Below are positions 35,956-47,500 of a DNA stretch of 64,000 nt, one piece after another. Positions within the stretch are counted from its first letter, which is position 1. Every line of letters begins with the position of its first letter. Location of the stretch: assembly GCA_948567375.1 (NCBI GenBank), contig OX419761.1, positions 15,254,501 through 15,318,500 on the forward strand, in the 5' to 3' direction. The DNA is from Lunularia cruciata. Lineage: Eukaryota; Streptophyta; Marchantiopsida; Lunulariales; Lunulariaceae. The notes under the pieces are model-generated. The model made no database searches. It was not told where the DNA came from and worked only from the letters and a program-made list of their open reading frames with translations. The position numbers and the translations under genes were made by a program.

Positions 35956-38934
35956 CAGATGGGTGGACCAAACCTAGGTGAAACCTCATCATTGTAGAGA
36001 AAGTAGTTGTTGCAAGTCAAAATGCCCTAATGCACGGTCAAGCTAGGATCCAAGAGCATGCATCCTTGCCGGAGCAAGAGCAAAGACATGCTCCAATAAC
36101 CTAAGGATGGGCAATTCAACTAAGAGAGAATGTAGCATATGCTCACACTATTGTTCCATCAAGGAAGAATGCAGACCTCTAGTCCAATCTGACGATAATG
36201 AAGCAAAAGATGAAAAGTCCTCTCATGCATGTGGAAATAGACTATCTCTCATCTACCGCAATAACATATGGAGAAAAGGATCTCCCCTCCACCTCTGACA
36301 CATAAGTTTCCAAGACCGGCCTATCAACAACCACAAAATGAGAGGCAAGTAGGAGTGCCAATAGAGCACAAGAACCCAAAAGTGCTATAGGTGCAATCTC
36401 CTCCATAGATAGCAAGCAAACCCCTCCACATGAGATTGATATAGCCATTTGTCTATATGCCAAATCTCCTATCACACACGCAAATGTCCTTGGTCCAATA
36501 ATATCACCAAAGACTCCCATATTCCTCCTGTCAAAGGCTCTTAGATGTGATAGGAAAGCAAGGAGGAAGGAACTATAAAGATGAGGTAGGATGGTCAACT
36601 AGCAATACTCAAGGAGAGTATACCAAATGCCACCTGCAGATCTCTTAGTAATGGAAGGCCATCCACGTGGAGAACATCCTCTGCAAGAGTAACCTCTAAG
36701 AAGCATGTGATAAAATCCTTGAATCCTATTGGCACTCCAAGAACATGTAATTCATCTATAGATGTGATACACCCCTTTGGAAGCTCAAGGTGGAGAGGAA
36801 TACCTAAAGGGGACCATGCCCTACACTTTGATACCTTGACTCTCAAGCCTACTAGATGTAGCTCAATAGTCAAGTGGTCAAAGGCCTCCTTAATATAATC
36901 TACAGGGGCTCACAATGTGTGTATCATCTGCCAAGGAGTGAAATACACAACCTGGAATGGCCAAAGTAGTAGATAGGAGAGCTCTAAAATGAGCCATGGC
37001 AAATAAGGGTCCCCTTAAAGGATCTCCCTGACATGTACACACAATTGACTCCCTCTTGAGAACAAACGGGCTAGTAGTAAAGAGAAGCATGAGAGACATA
37101 AAAGACCGCACAAAAGGAATAAGACTTGCCAAGGATCCACCAGCCTCCCTAAGCTCTCTACAAATAGATGCTTGTGAGATGCTATTAAAAGCATTCTCAA
37201 CATCCACTTGTAGGATGACCCATTTTGGATGGATATCTAGGAGTGCCCTAATGCTTGAAGATATAGCCTCACATCCTCTAGGTGTAGCTACTCCAAACTG
37301 ATGTGGACTAAGGTGCTGTCAAAAGTGAGAACAATGTTGAAGGATAGTGGTACTACTGACCAAACACAAAAAGATCTCTCCAATAAAAATCGGTCTAATG
37401 CTTCCCTTGTCCTTCTCTATCGCCAGAATTCAACTAGCACCTAACATCAGACTAATATATATAAGAATGTCTCCTTTTGCTACTATTGCAGCCACTAGAA
37501 ACAACTCGGTAAAACCCTTAGAAGGATCATCTACCTGAAAGTAATCTCTAAGGTGCTCATAAACCATCCTTGACAAGTCTCCTGAGGAAAGACTAGGGAT
37601 AATGCACAATGTTAATGCAAAAAGTGACCTATCAAGACATAAAGGCTACTCAGGCTGATAATCTAAGACCTCTAATGGTAGTCCCTCTATTGCTATATAA
37701 TGTAGTGAGCGTAGGGAAGAGATAGTCTCATCAGTAGGACTTGCCATAGACAAAGGGTGTAGCGCTTGTGCTGCTCTACTTAACTCTCCCTCTTGACCCA
37801 ATGTCCTACACCGTCGTAATCGAGTGGACTCCGTGGTATCCTATGATGACAATTGTCTCCTAAAATGTGTAGCCCTAATAGATTCCTCGTGAAGTGTTGC
37901 ACAATCCCCTGCTTGAAATTGATGAAATCTGGTAGCCATCTCTTTATGCTCCACACATCTCCCTCTAGCATAACAAAGACACCATCAAGAGAGTAAGAGG
38001 AATAGGAACCATACTAACTCGTCCAAGGGATCACGTGCCAAACAATCAAGTGGTAGGCAAAAAGCCTGTCTAGCCTTGTCATGGAGTGTACGGGGTAGCC
38101 TATAGAATAGATGTGGATATGGAAAACTAGTCTCAAATAACCTCAAAATGCAACTCGCTTGAGAAGCTAACCATTCCCACAATTTGATTGGTATCCTTGG
38201 AACGGCCAATGATGGAATAAAAGAAGCATGCATAATCACGAGTGTCATTACCATTGATATAGTCGCTCACCTCACGTGTGCATCCCAAGTGGTCCAATCA
38301 TAGTCCTTCTGCATCTTTCCCACATGGGTCTTTACCCCTTGCAAGGTAAAATGTTGGTGACACACCGGGCATGGTGTATCTCGAGCCGCTCTAAATGGCC
38401 CCATATGAGGAGGTGTAGCCATGGCTAACACAAGAATAAAGATAGTAACACATGATGCTCCTTTCCATATCTCCCCATACCTACAAAACCACAACCCTCA
38501 CATCCTAACTCACATAAGAAAACAATCTCTCTAAACCCTAAAAATTATAAACTCTCACAACTTTCAATTTTCATTTATAAAATTTTTAAATTAAATTCCC
38601 ATGAAACTTAATTATGAAAACCAAAGATTAGAAATGAAAATTCATCATTCTTAATAATAATCACTACCAACCTTAAAAAATCTAAAAATCATTATAAATT
38701 TATACTCAATTCTCCCTAGTATTCAATCTACATACCAATGGAATTGAAATCAAAAAAGAAACAGAATCAACTATTCACTTGAATGCTATATGCAAGAGAG
38801 CACTCAAAAAGTATAGATCTTTCCTCTCACGTCTCTCCCTTTCCTCTACTGGGCTCCACACTTTCCTCAACGTCCCCAACTCAAAAGATCTCTCCAACTC
38901 AAAAAATAAAGAAGTACAATGATGTCAGCATATT

Positions 38935-39243
38935 AAAACTAGTCATCCCCGTGCATGATGCACATGGCCAAAAGGACCCTCAACAACATACTTAGTCCCT
39001 CTCTCCACCTTTTGCCCCCCTGTCCAACAACAATTCCTTCCGTTGTCCTATCCTCTTAAGTACCTTCATCCATTGTCTTAGTCTCCAAACATTGTTTTGT
39101 CCATGATCTCCATCCGTTATCCCATCCACAAGAACACTTCCATCCTTGTTCTCTAGTACCATCTACCCTAGTAGAAGGCAATCACTTCTTAAAGGTTAAT
39201 AAGATTAGTAATGCAAGTACAAACACAAAATGAGAGTAAATTT
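38935..39243. mobile_element. Repeat R2, first copy (palindromic end GTGCATGATGCAC)
   Basis: It starts ACTAGTCATCCCCGTGCATGATGCAC and runs about 300 bp, rich in CCATC/CCGTTGTC motifs. It matches 40327-40605 (about 85% alike) and shares its terminal palindrome with the insertion at 27.08-27.33 kb. No coding capacity. The class of element is not clear to me. Confidence 0.65.
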
Positions 39244-39350
39244 CAACCGCTTAAGGAAACATGAAAGATGGGAAGACCCATCAAGCTGTACAAGGAGGAG
39301 ACAGAGGGGTAAAATGGAGCTAAGCCCCAATAGCATCGGACATAGAATCT
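39244..39350 (-). repeat. Repeat family M, copy 4
   Basis: CAACCGCTTAAGG, then GATGGGAAGACCCATCAAGC and TGGAGCTAAGCCCCA (one arm base changed). It follows R2 with the same junction as copy 5, so R2 and M were already joined before the block was duplicated. Confidence 0.7.
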
Positions 39351-39409
39351 TCTCACGCTTTGCTGCCCTCTACCCATTCTTACAAAAGCGGTCGTAGTTA
39401 CAGACCGTA

Positions 39410-39785
39410 CGCGGGATAGAATTTTGGAGGGAGTGATTACCCATCCCCCTGGATGGGCGGCGAGTGCAGTAGCAGGTCGCAAGGTCTCCAAGTATAGGGG
39501 CATGCAACAAGTTCACCTCTTTGTTCCTCTAGCCTTGGAGTTATATGGAGCAATGGATACGACATTTGACATATTTGCCAGGGAGTGCGCGATAGCTTAT
39601 CATGTTAGGCGTCAAGGGGTACCACTCTCACTCTCATACTTTGTAGCATATTTTAGACAGCTTGTGTCCATTGCTCTACGGAGGACAGTGGCTGGTGCAA
39701 TCCATAGGAGAGCAATCACATTAGGTGATGTGTCTTCAGGTGATGTATCTTTGGATGCTCTAGTTGTGTGTAGACCGTCCTAACT
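39410..39785 (+). pseudogene. LINE C-terminal endonuclease fragment, inverted relative to its 3' UTR
   Basis: A frame open for 119 codons reads LEGVITHPPGWAASAVAGRK, VSKYRGM, then FVPLALELYGAMDTTFDIF and a helical tail ending VVCRPS. It is homologous to the minus-strand endonuclease end of the LINE at 35.3-35.7 kb but lies on the plus strand. The K..KY box and the F-P-L-A-x-E-x-x-G segment are typical of the region after the restriction-like endonuclease core in R2-type LINEs. The adjacent M sequence (39244-39350) is in the opposite sense, an arrangement expected from twin-priming or later inversion. Confidence 0.75.
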
Positions 39786-39802
39786 TGCGGTAGCACTCGT
39801 TA

Positions 39803-40327
39803 GCTGGTACTATTCTCTACACAAAATAAAGAAAAAGAAGATACAATATATATAGAGACAAGAAAGAACACCACCATACTCATGTTGTCAAAGGCAGTGA
39901 GTCCTGCACTTCTTTTGCGCCTTTTCCCTTTCTCTCTTCGTAAAATGGACTTCTCGGGAGATTTCAACTAGCTTTAGTAACAAGCTTCAAAACCTTTCTC
40001 ACTCTACGTGTCCTTCGCATAAAGCAGCGCCTAAGAAATGTGCATACGTTAGAGGCTTTTTACAGGCTTACTCTAGTTGAGATGTTAATAGTTCAGTCGA
40101 ACACAAGAATCAAATTCATTGAGTCTATAATTTTAAGTAGTAAGTAGTATCATGTCGAAATGCAAAGATAAGTTCATAATTTTAGGAAGTATATCTCAAA
40201 TGCAAAGACAAACTGATTCTTTTAAAGTAATGATTGTGTAAAATTTAAATAATATTGATTCCAACCGATTTTATGGGCACGCTTTTCTCTAAGATGTGAT
40301 AGAACCTTTGCACTTAATATTACAACT
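39803..40327. repeat. Repeat R1, second copy (uninterrupted)
   Basis: About 88-90% like 34614-35155. It ends in ATATTACAACT followed directly by AGTTCAGCCCCGTG of R2, so it preserves the target site as it was before the LINE inserted into the first copy. Confidence 0.85.
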
Positions 40328-40605
40328 AGTTCAGCCCCGTGCATGATGCACAGGACCCTCGAAAACATACATAGTCGCCCTCCCCACCTTTTGCGCCACC
40401 TCTCCAACAACAATTCCGTCTGTTGTCTCATTCCCTTGAGTAGTTTCATCCGTTGTCTTAGTCTCCCAATATAGTTTGTCCATGGTCTCCATCCCCAGGA
40501 AACACTTCCGTCCCCGTCCCCTAGGTACCTACCTACCCCAGTAGGAGGCCATCATTTCTTAAAGGTTAGTAACGTATGCCAGTACAGACACACACAGAGT
40601 AATTT
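40327..40605. mobile_element. Repeat R2, second copy
   Basis: It begins AGTTCAGCCCCGTGCATGATGCAC and matches 38935-39243 along its length. It is followed by M copy 5. Confidence 0.65.
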
Positions 40606-40710
40606 TCGACCGCGTAAGATAACAAGAAGGATGGCAAGACCCCATCAAGCCGTACAAGGAGAAGACAAAGGGTAAAATGGGGCTAAGCCCCAATAGTATC
40701 GGACATAGGA
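40606..40710 (-). repeat. Repeat family M, copy 5
   Basis: CGACCGCGTAAGATAAC, then GATGGCAAGACCCCATC, AAGCCGTACAAGG and an intact TGGGGCTAAGCCCCA stem. After it the sequence becomes unique and leads towards the HNL gene. Confidence 0.7.
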
Positions 40711-41572
40711 AGGAGACGCAAACGTGATGACAGACAAGGCTACAGTTTTGTAATTCAGGGCTACAACAGGGAGACTCTGCCCAACAACCCCTCCGAAGAC
40801 TTTTGCACCCATCTCCGTTGGTGCTTTCGCTTGTCTTTGAAGACTTTTATGACCAGGGGAGCGCACCTGCGAAATAGTGCTCTTCTGCTCGGCAGGCTAT
40901 GTGGGTGCTTAGCACCTGGTTCGCTCTTGTTCCGGGCAGTTGAGGGTGTTGCGTTTCCAGCATTTGTGTGCATGCCATCCGCGCAGTAGCCAACACGGAA
41001 GGAATCGCAGAACTACTTACACGTTGCACGGGGACGTTCATGATGGAACTCTGAAGTTACTCGTTTGCCATCCTCTGATCAGATCATCTTCCGCGATCGG
41101 TCCACGGATATAACAAGGGTAATTTCAAACTTGATTTATCTGATTTCTCGTACAAACATCCCAATGTTTGGTAAGTAGTCTCTATAAGCTAAGTGGACAC
41201 TTTGTGTAAGTCGGATTCAATTGTACTGTCAATATTTTCTTATATTTGTGTTCTCAAGTGCTTCTGTTTAATGTGTGTCGCCTTCGAAGCTTGATGCCGA
41301 GGTCGGCCATCAAGCTTACCATCCTGCCACCTTAAACGCTTACACTAGCATCGGGATCAGCACAGCTTCTGAAACTGACAACAGCGTTCAATTTCTTGCT
41401 TCTTGACAGGCTGGTGAAACTAAGCAAGATATCAGGAATTCCACTTGCAATGGACGTGAGAGGATAAACTGAAAGCTTATGGAACTGAGATTGCGATACA
41501 TATCAGCTCACGATATTGGAGTAGCCCAGAGACAATTTTGTGAACCGTCTAAACTGAGAGACTGCACCCACT
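40711..41572 (+). other. Upstream region of the HNL gene
   Basis: Non-repetitive sequence between the repeat block and the first HNL exon; it should hold the promoter and leader. I see no confident TATA box or known cis-element. Confidence 0.4.
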
Positions 41573-44500
41573 ATGGCGGCCTCAAGTTCTAGGCCCATGA
41601 CACCAGCTCTCTCCGTTCGCAAACAGGTCAGTATTCCAACCAGAAAAAGCACACAGATCATTGTGTATGTAAGCCATGATGATAAAATCAGCTGTTCAAG
41701 TTCTAGTTCGGCGCAATATCTTGATCATTACAGCAATTGTTCGGTTCGAATTCTCTTTGCAAACTATGACACAGTTTGCTGGAATCAAACTTTGGATTTT
41801 GTAGTTGAGTGATGCGGTTTATGAATTGTACACACCTGCAACCGGACCGACTACCCTGGAAATAATATTTTTCCATGGTCTTTCATGGGGAGATAGTGAA
41901 GATGCTTTCATCCAAACGTGGATGCAGCGAGACAACTCGGCATGCTGGCTGGACACATGGCTTGTCCAGCATTTCCCTCAAGCTCGCATTCTCTCAGTTT
42001 CTTACGATTCCAGTATCCAGACTTCTGCTTCACGTGGAAGAATGGATATGTATGGCACAGGCGAATTCCTTGCCCACTCTCTGATCGAATTTGGAAAGGT
42101 TGGTCAGAACTGTCCTGTTGTTCTAGTCGGGCACTGTTTGGGTGGAGTGGTGATGAAGGACATATGCCTGAGAGCGAGCGCAATGTCTGGAATCGGTGGA
42201 TATCTCAATTTACTGAGAAATGTACGAGGACTGTTCTTTTACGGGGTTGCTCAATCAGGTTCAAGAATATGCTTGGAGTCCTCCACAAAGCGAAAAGGTC
42301 CTTTACTTGAGAATATGGAGCTTCTAAGTGCAGGGGGTGCTAGAGTGAATGAGGATTTTACAAAGTTGCGGAATCAATATGACTGGAAGACATATGGCGT
42401 TCTGGAAGCGAATGAGTCTCATGTCCCAACTGGATCAGGAGTACTCAGCAGACTATCGAAGGTAATCGTTCTTGTACCTTATCGTGGGAAGCTATTCCCA
42501 TAGGAGCTATACGATACTGTTGATGCTCTGTATCTGTACACGTCTGGGAATTATAATATACACCATTGGAGTTTATTTTGTGTTATAACTCGTATTGATA
42601 GTTTTGAAAGCACACACGTCACGCAGGGGATGTCTTTTGCCCATTACTCTTCACCACCGTCCTCTGAGCAGTGGACCTCGTTTGACATTAAAGTTGGGCC
42701 CACTATTAGGCGTAGGAGTAAAAATTAGTTGGTACTTGACCACTCATTTTACTAACTCACACACCGGGTTTGCTGTGATATCGGGTCTGCAGCAAGAGTG
42801 CTGATACTCCTAAAGTTTGATATCTTCCTTGGCTTCTCTTTGTAATACATTATTGTTTTCTTGCTGTTCTTCAATATTTCTGAGTCATTTAAGCATTTAG
42901 ATGAATTCTTAACTAATCATGTATTATCCGGAGTTAACATAGGTACGTCACAGATCACTCAGTATACCATTCTTGAATGTGTTTTTTTTCCATTCTCTAG
43001 TTGTGTTCCTGCTTTTCAGTTTTCAATTTCTACACGCACCACAGTATAGATATAAAAATCCAGGTATGTCCTCCCCCTTTCTCCCCCCCTACCCCCATAT
43101 TCTTGCTCCTCTGCTGCAAGTTTGTCACTCTCTCCAACATTACCTCTTACTGCCTGCTTACTGTTTACTGTTACTCGATGCTGTTTAAGAATCGTTTGAA
43201 AAGACAGGAATGCGAAATAATAAGGGAAGGTCACAACTACTCTTGGCCTCCCCTTCCCCGCCGTTTCGATGAGCAAACCCTTATAGAAAGTAACCGAGCA
43301 GACAAAACTTCGGTATAGAGTTTTGGGAACTATACCCCGATTCCTGGGGACGAATGGGGGCACTGTGAAGTCATTCTATATTCCGTGCAGAATTACTACG
43401 AAATTGTTGCTACTCCCTTTTGGTGTTAAGTGTTGATATAGAACATACCTGAGTAACGACCCGGTACTCATACACAGCTTTTTGAGGGTTTAGGAAACTT
43501 AGGACAACTTTTGTTTTACATCTATCCGCGCTATGACTTAAAATCTAATACACTTTGAGTAATTAAGGAGGATACTTCCGCTAGATTAGTCGTCGATTGC
43601 AGGTACAAACTAACCTGAGAGCCTGCTCACGACTATGTGTGAATGATGGCTATGAGAGAGTTACTTCTTTTACCTGGTTCATCATGTCATGTCTTCCCGG
43701 TCTCACTGGTACTGGGTTGTTTATAACGGGTTCCGTATTGGGTAATAGATGTGTATTCCGTTATACAATATGTCACACGTCGCTCCGACACAGCCAAGAC
43801 ACAATCCACTTCGCTCCACTCCATCCATCCTCATCTAAAGCTCTGTCTTTTGCTCCTTGCTCGATGTTTCTCTGTTTGATGGTCCTCCCCGGCTTTCAGT
43901 TTCAGGTGCTTAATCAATTATGTTTTGGTTGTTATTATATGATGGATCCTAGTTCCTTGTAGGTGCTACTTATGAAATGTATCAATTAGGTCTTTACTTC
44001 TGCTTATCTTCGTAATGTTGGATGCGCTTAAATTCCATTTCCTTAGATGCAATTCATATCGATTTGCACACCTTTGTGCTTGCATTTCAGATGCACTTTA
44101 TATGCAGGTTCTCTGTTCCAAACTTAGTGGGTTTTGGATACCCCGTTATTCGAACGACTTATGCTTCCATTTCTCAAGTATGTCACGCTTCGAGAAGTGA
44201 GACCCCAATAGCCCTCGAAACTTGCTGGGCTGATAACTAATACTTGTATAATACGGGAGTCTTTGGTATACAATACATTTTCTGCATCTTGTATAATACG
44301 GAGTGTTGCTGTTTACCTGCACGGGACCCACTCGTTTTGCCCCTCGTCCTCACATGACCTCCGCAGACAATATCTGTCGGTCTCTTCACTCCTCTAATGC
44401 TATTTCTCGCCTCTTCCTATTCTTCACGACTTCTTGTTTCCTCCCCTCTTCCTAATTTTCACTTTCTTTTTACTCTGATTGTATCTCTCTTGCTTATGCT

Positions 44501-47500
44501 ATTTTTCTTACTGGTATTTTGCCATTCCGCTCTGTTTGTTTCTCTATTTTCTCGATGTTTTCTCCCAGATATTGCCAAGGTGCGTCTGGAATCCTTTCCT
44601 TGTGTATACTTCTTATTCTGCGTCCTTTTCTTGTGTATGGTTCCTATTCTGCGATGGCCATTCCCTTCCCATTTTTTCCATCTTACCTCCAGGGAAGCTT
44701 ATTCTCTCTGCTCTACAGATGCTCCCACATGGCCAGCTGGTTTCTGCTTAAGTTCCAGTGTTCCTTACTTCTCATCCCTGAGCGGGACTTTTGAAGCAAT
44801 CGAGTTTGCCTTGGCACTCATGTGACCTTTTGAACATAGACTGGGTAATGGAACAGAAAATTTCTGTTTAATTCGATCATTTCATTGCAATTATACATAC
44901 ACTTCATATGCACTTGTTGAGTCCCAGATCTCCCGTTCGATGAACGGCTTCTGTTCTCATCTCTCATATCCAATCCTCTCCCATTCCTCGAACGGCTTCT
45001 GTCGTCATTTCCCTATATCCAGTCCTCTCACGCTTCGCTCCAACACAGCCATGACGGCATCCACTCCTCTCCCGCTTCGCTGCCCTCCGCCCATTCTTAC
45101 AAAAGCTGTCTTTTTTACTCCTTTGCTCGATATTTCTCAGTTTGATGGTCTGCTCTGCTTTTAGTTTCATATGCTTAATCTGTTGTGTCTTCGTTCTTCT
45201 TTGCAGGTGCTTCTTATGAACTTTAGCAATTACGTCCTACTTCCCCTTATCTTCGGAATGTTAGATTCACTTACATTCCATTTGCTCGGATTCAATTCAT
45301 GTCTATTTGCATACGGTCATGCATGCACTTCATATGCACGTTCTCAGTTCCATTCTTAGTGAGTTCTGGGTCCCCCGTTCGCAGCTTCTGCTTCCATTTC
45401 TCAAGTATGTCATGCGTCGACTCAACCAGGCAAGATACCATCCACTCCACTCCCAATTTGCTCTACCCCTCCCATCTTCCACTAAAGCTATGTTTTACGT
45501 ATTCGCTCTATGTTTCTCTATGGTTCCCACTGGATCTTCGTATACGCTTGGTGATTCCACTCTGTTTTCAGTTTCATATGCTTTCAGTGTTGCTGTTCCA
45601 ACAGGTTACATCATGTATACTTGTTCTCTGCGATGTATACTTGTGCTCTGCGGTACTTCTTTTGAAATGTATCAATTCCCGTTCCTGCTTTCTATCATTT
45701 CCGCTTATTTTTCATTATGTATTCCTTGCTTAGATCAACTTCAATTAAATTTGATTACTTTCATGATTGCACTTCATACGCACGTTCTCGGTTACCTACT
45801 AAGTTGGTTGTGGATCTCCGTTCTTCGAACGGCTTCTGCTCCTATTGCTCAAATAGGTAGGGCATCCGTAAAGAAGTTTCACTAAACAAGATGGTTAATG
45901 TTCTCATTTGTCGCAGCTACGGAAAATCATCCCTGGCATTTTCCCTTGGGGCTCTTCACAGTTGGTCGAAGAGGCATCGGCTCGTGTTGATATGGATAAG
46001 TTTTGCATGATTCGAGGAGTAGACCATTTTACTATCTGCAAGCCAGAACATATAACTTCCGACAGTTTTCAACATCTGGCCAATTTCGTGAAAAGTATCT
46101 GTGAGGATGAGGTATGGTCTGAAATATGGCAACTTGCATCTTTTAAGTGCAGAATTTCTCTATGGAATCCAGTAGTGATATAGTCTCTATGCAGTCAATA
46201 TTCTCTATGGAATCCAGTGGTGAAATATTCTGGAATTTGGGATATTGAGAAGATTTGCAGGGACTCCGTCGGTTTGCGACCAAGCACATGTCCTTGGTAC
46301 TTTTTCCTTTGTTTCCTAAGTTAATTTTCTTTTTCCCAAAAATCAGGAGTCAAGAAAAGCAGCGTTACTGTATCATCTTGGAGTTCCTGATGGGATAATC
46401 GAGTGCGGAGATCGTATCAGTGAATTCATGAAAGCGCTCAACTTACCAGAGGCAGGACCGAAGCAGATACTGCTTGTGGGGATGAGTGGTTTAGGCAAAT
46501 CGACACTTGCGAAACAAGTTCTGATGAAAATCCAAAGCCGATTTGACTACGTCTGTTTTGTTGAAATTCTTCAACAAACTCTGAGTCGGAAATATTTCTG
46601 GAAACTGGTTATTGGGAACTTGTACGAAGGCAACGGGAAGCAAGTTAGTGTGGAGGTGGAGGATGAGTGGGGCACATTGAAACTATTACAGGGAAAGAAA
46701 ATTCTAATGATGCTGGATGATTGTGATGATCCAACCGATATGACGAATCACTTGAAAGGACTCTCTTACGGAGAAGGTAGTCGTTTGATAGTAATCTCTC
46801 GCATTCAAAAGGATAGAAGTGGTTTCGTCAAACATGTTCTTCCCTTTCTGTCACATGATAATGCGCTGACACTATTCAAAGCTCGTGTGCAAAGCCCCAC
46901 CTTAGAAGCAATACCCAAGGAGTTGGTGAAACAGATTGTGACGACGTGCGAAGGGCTACCTCTGACTTTAGATGTGATTGGTGCATACTTACGTGGACGG
47001 AACGATGAGAAGATTTGGGAGAGCACTCTTGGTAGGCTGCGTCAAGCAGGATGCATAGATGGAAGTAAACAGGACAGGTTGTGGGGAAAACTCAGAGTGA
47101 GTTTTGACAGCTTAGGAGATGAAGAGAAAGCCACATTTCTGGACTTGGCTTCATTTGACATGGCGCATCGCCAGTACGATTTGACTCTGTTTGAATCTGC
47201 GTGGAAAGGGAGTGAGTCCCTGGGAATGTCAATACAATTAAGTTTGATGAATTTAGTGGACAGGTCTTTCATCCAAATCCGGAATGTCAAACGGCTAGAA
47301 TCATACATTGTAGTACACCCATACCCCGTAGCTTACATACATCGGCAACTGAGGGATATGGGAAGGCGGATCTCGAGACCACCAGGAGAAAATGTGGAGT
47401 CTTGCAGAGGAGTGTGGCAACCATGCGATGTTGAGGATATTCTGGCCAAATACAAGGTAAGATGATTGTTGAACCATAGTTTTTAGGAGCCACAAAGTCT

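Larger units (their letters stand above)
35145..38940 (-). mobile_element. Defective LINE with zinc finger, RT and restriction-like endonuclease
   Basis: A 3.77-kb element (35156-38929) flanked by an 11-bp target-site duplication, ATATTACAACT (35145-35155) and ATATTAAAACT (38930-38940). On the minus strand, N to C: a CxxC...H finger (CPVCHQHFTLQGVKTHVG, about 38.38-38.32 kb); reverse transcriptase with MDVENAFNS, QGDPLRGPLFAMAHFRAL and the catalytic SLADDTHI (37.2-36.9 kb); then VIIVDVMVTDP ... KVSKYRGM (35.70-35.58 kb), which fits a restriction-like endonuclease of the R2 type. No apurinic endonuclease is seen. The 3' UTR ends with the M stem-loop at about 35.2 kb. Several frameshifts and stops make it non-functional. 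Confidence 0.85.

Noticed and set aside
41735-41760. GGTTCGAATTC resembling a tRNA T-arm
   Set aside because: No acceptor or anticodon stem fits around it and it lies in HNL intron 1.
44397-45885. Ser/Phe/Leu/Cys-rich frames of up to 192 codons in HNL intron 2
   Set aside because: They are translations of pyrimidine-rich intron repeats in several overlapping frames, without a domain; the flanking exons splice cleanly without them.
41573-46183. A stand-alone hydrolase gene next to a separate NLR gene
   Set aside because: Exon 3 encodes the end of the hydrolase (DHFTICKP) and lies 236 bp from the NB-ARC exon in the same phase. No stop codon or new start separates them, and the fusion matches a known NLR class.
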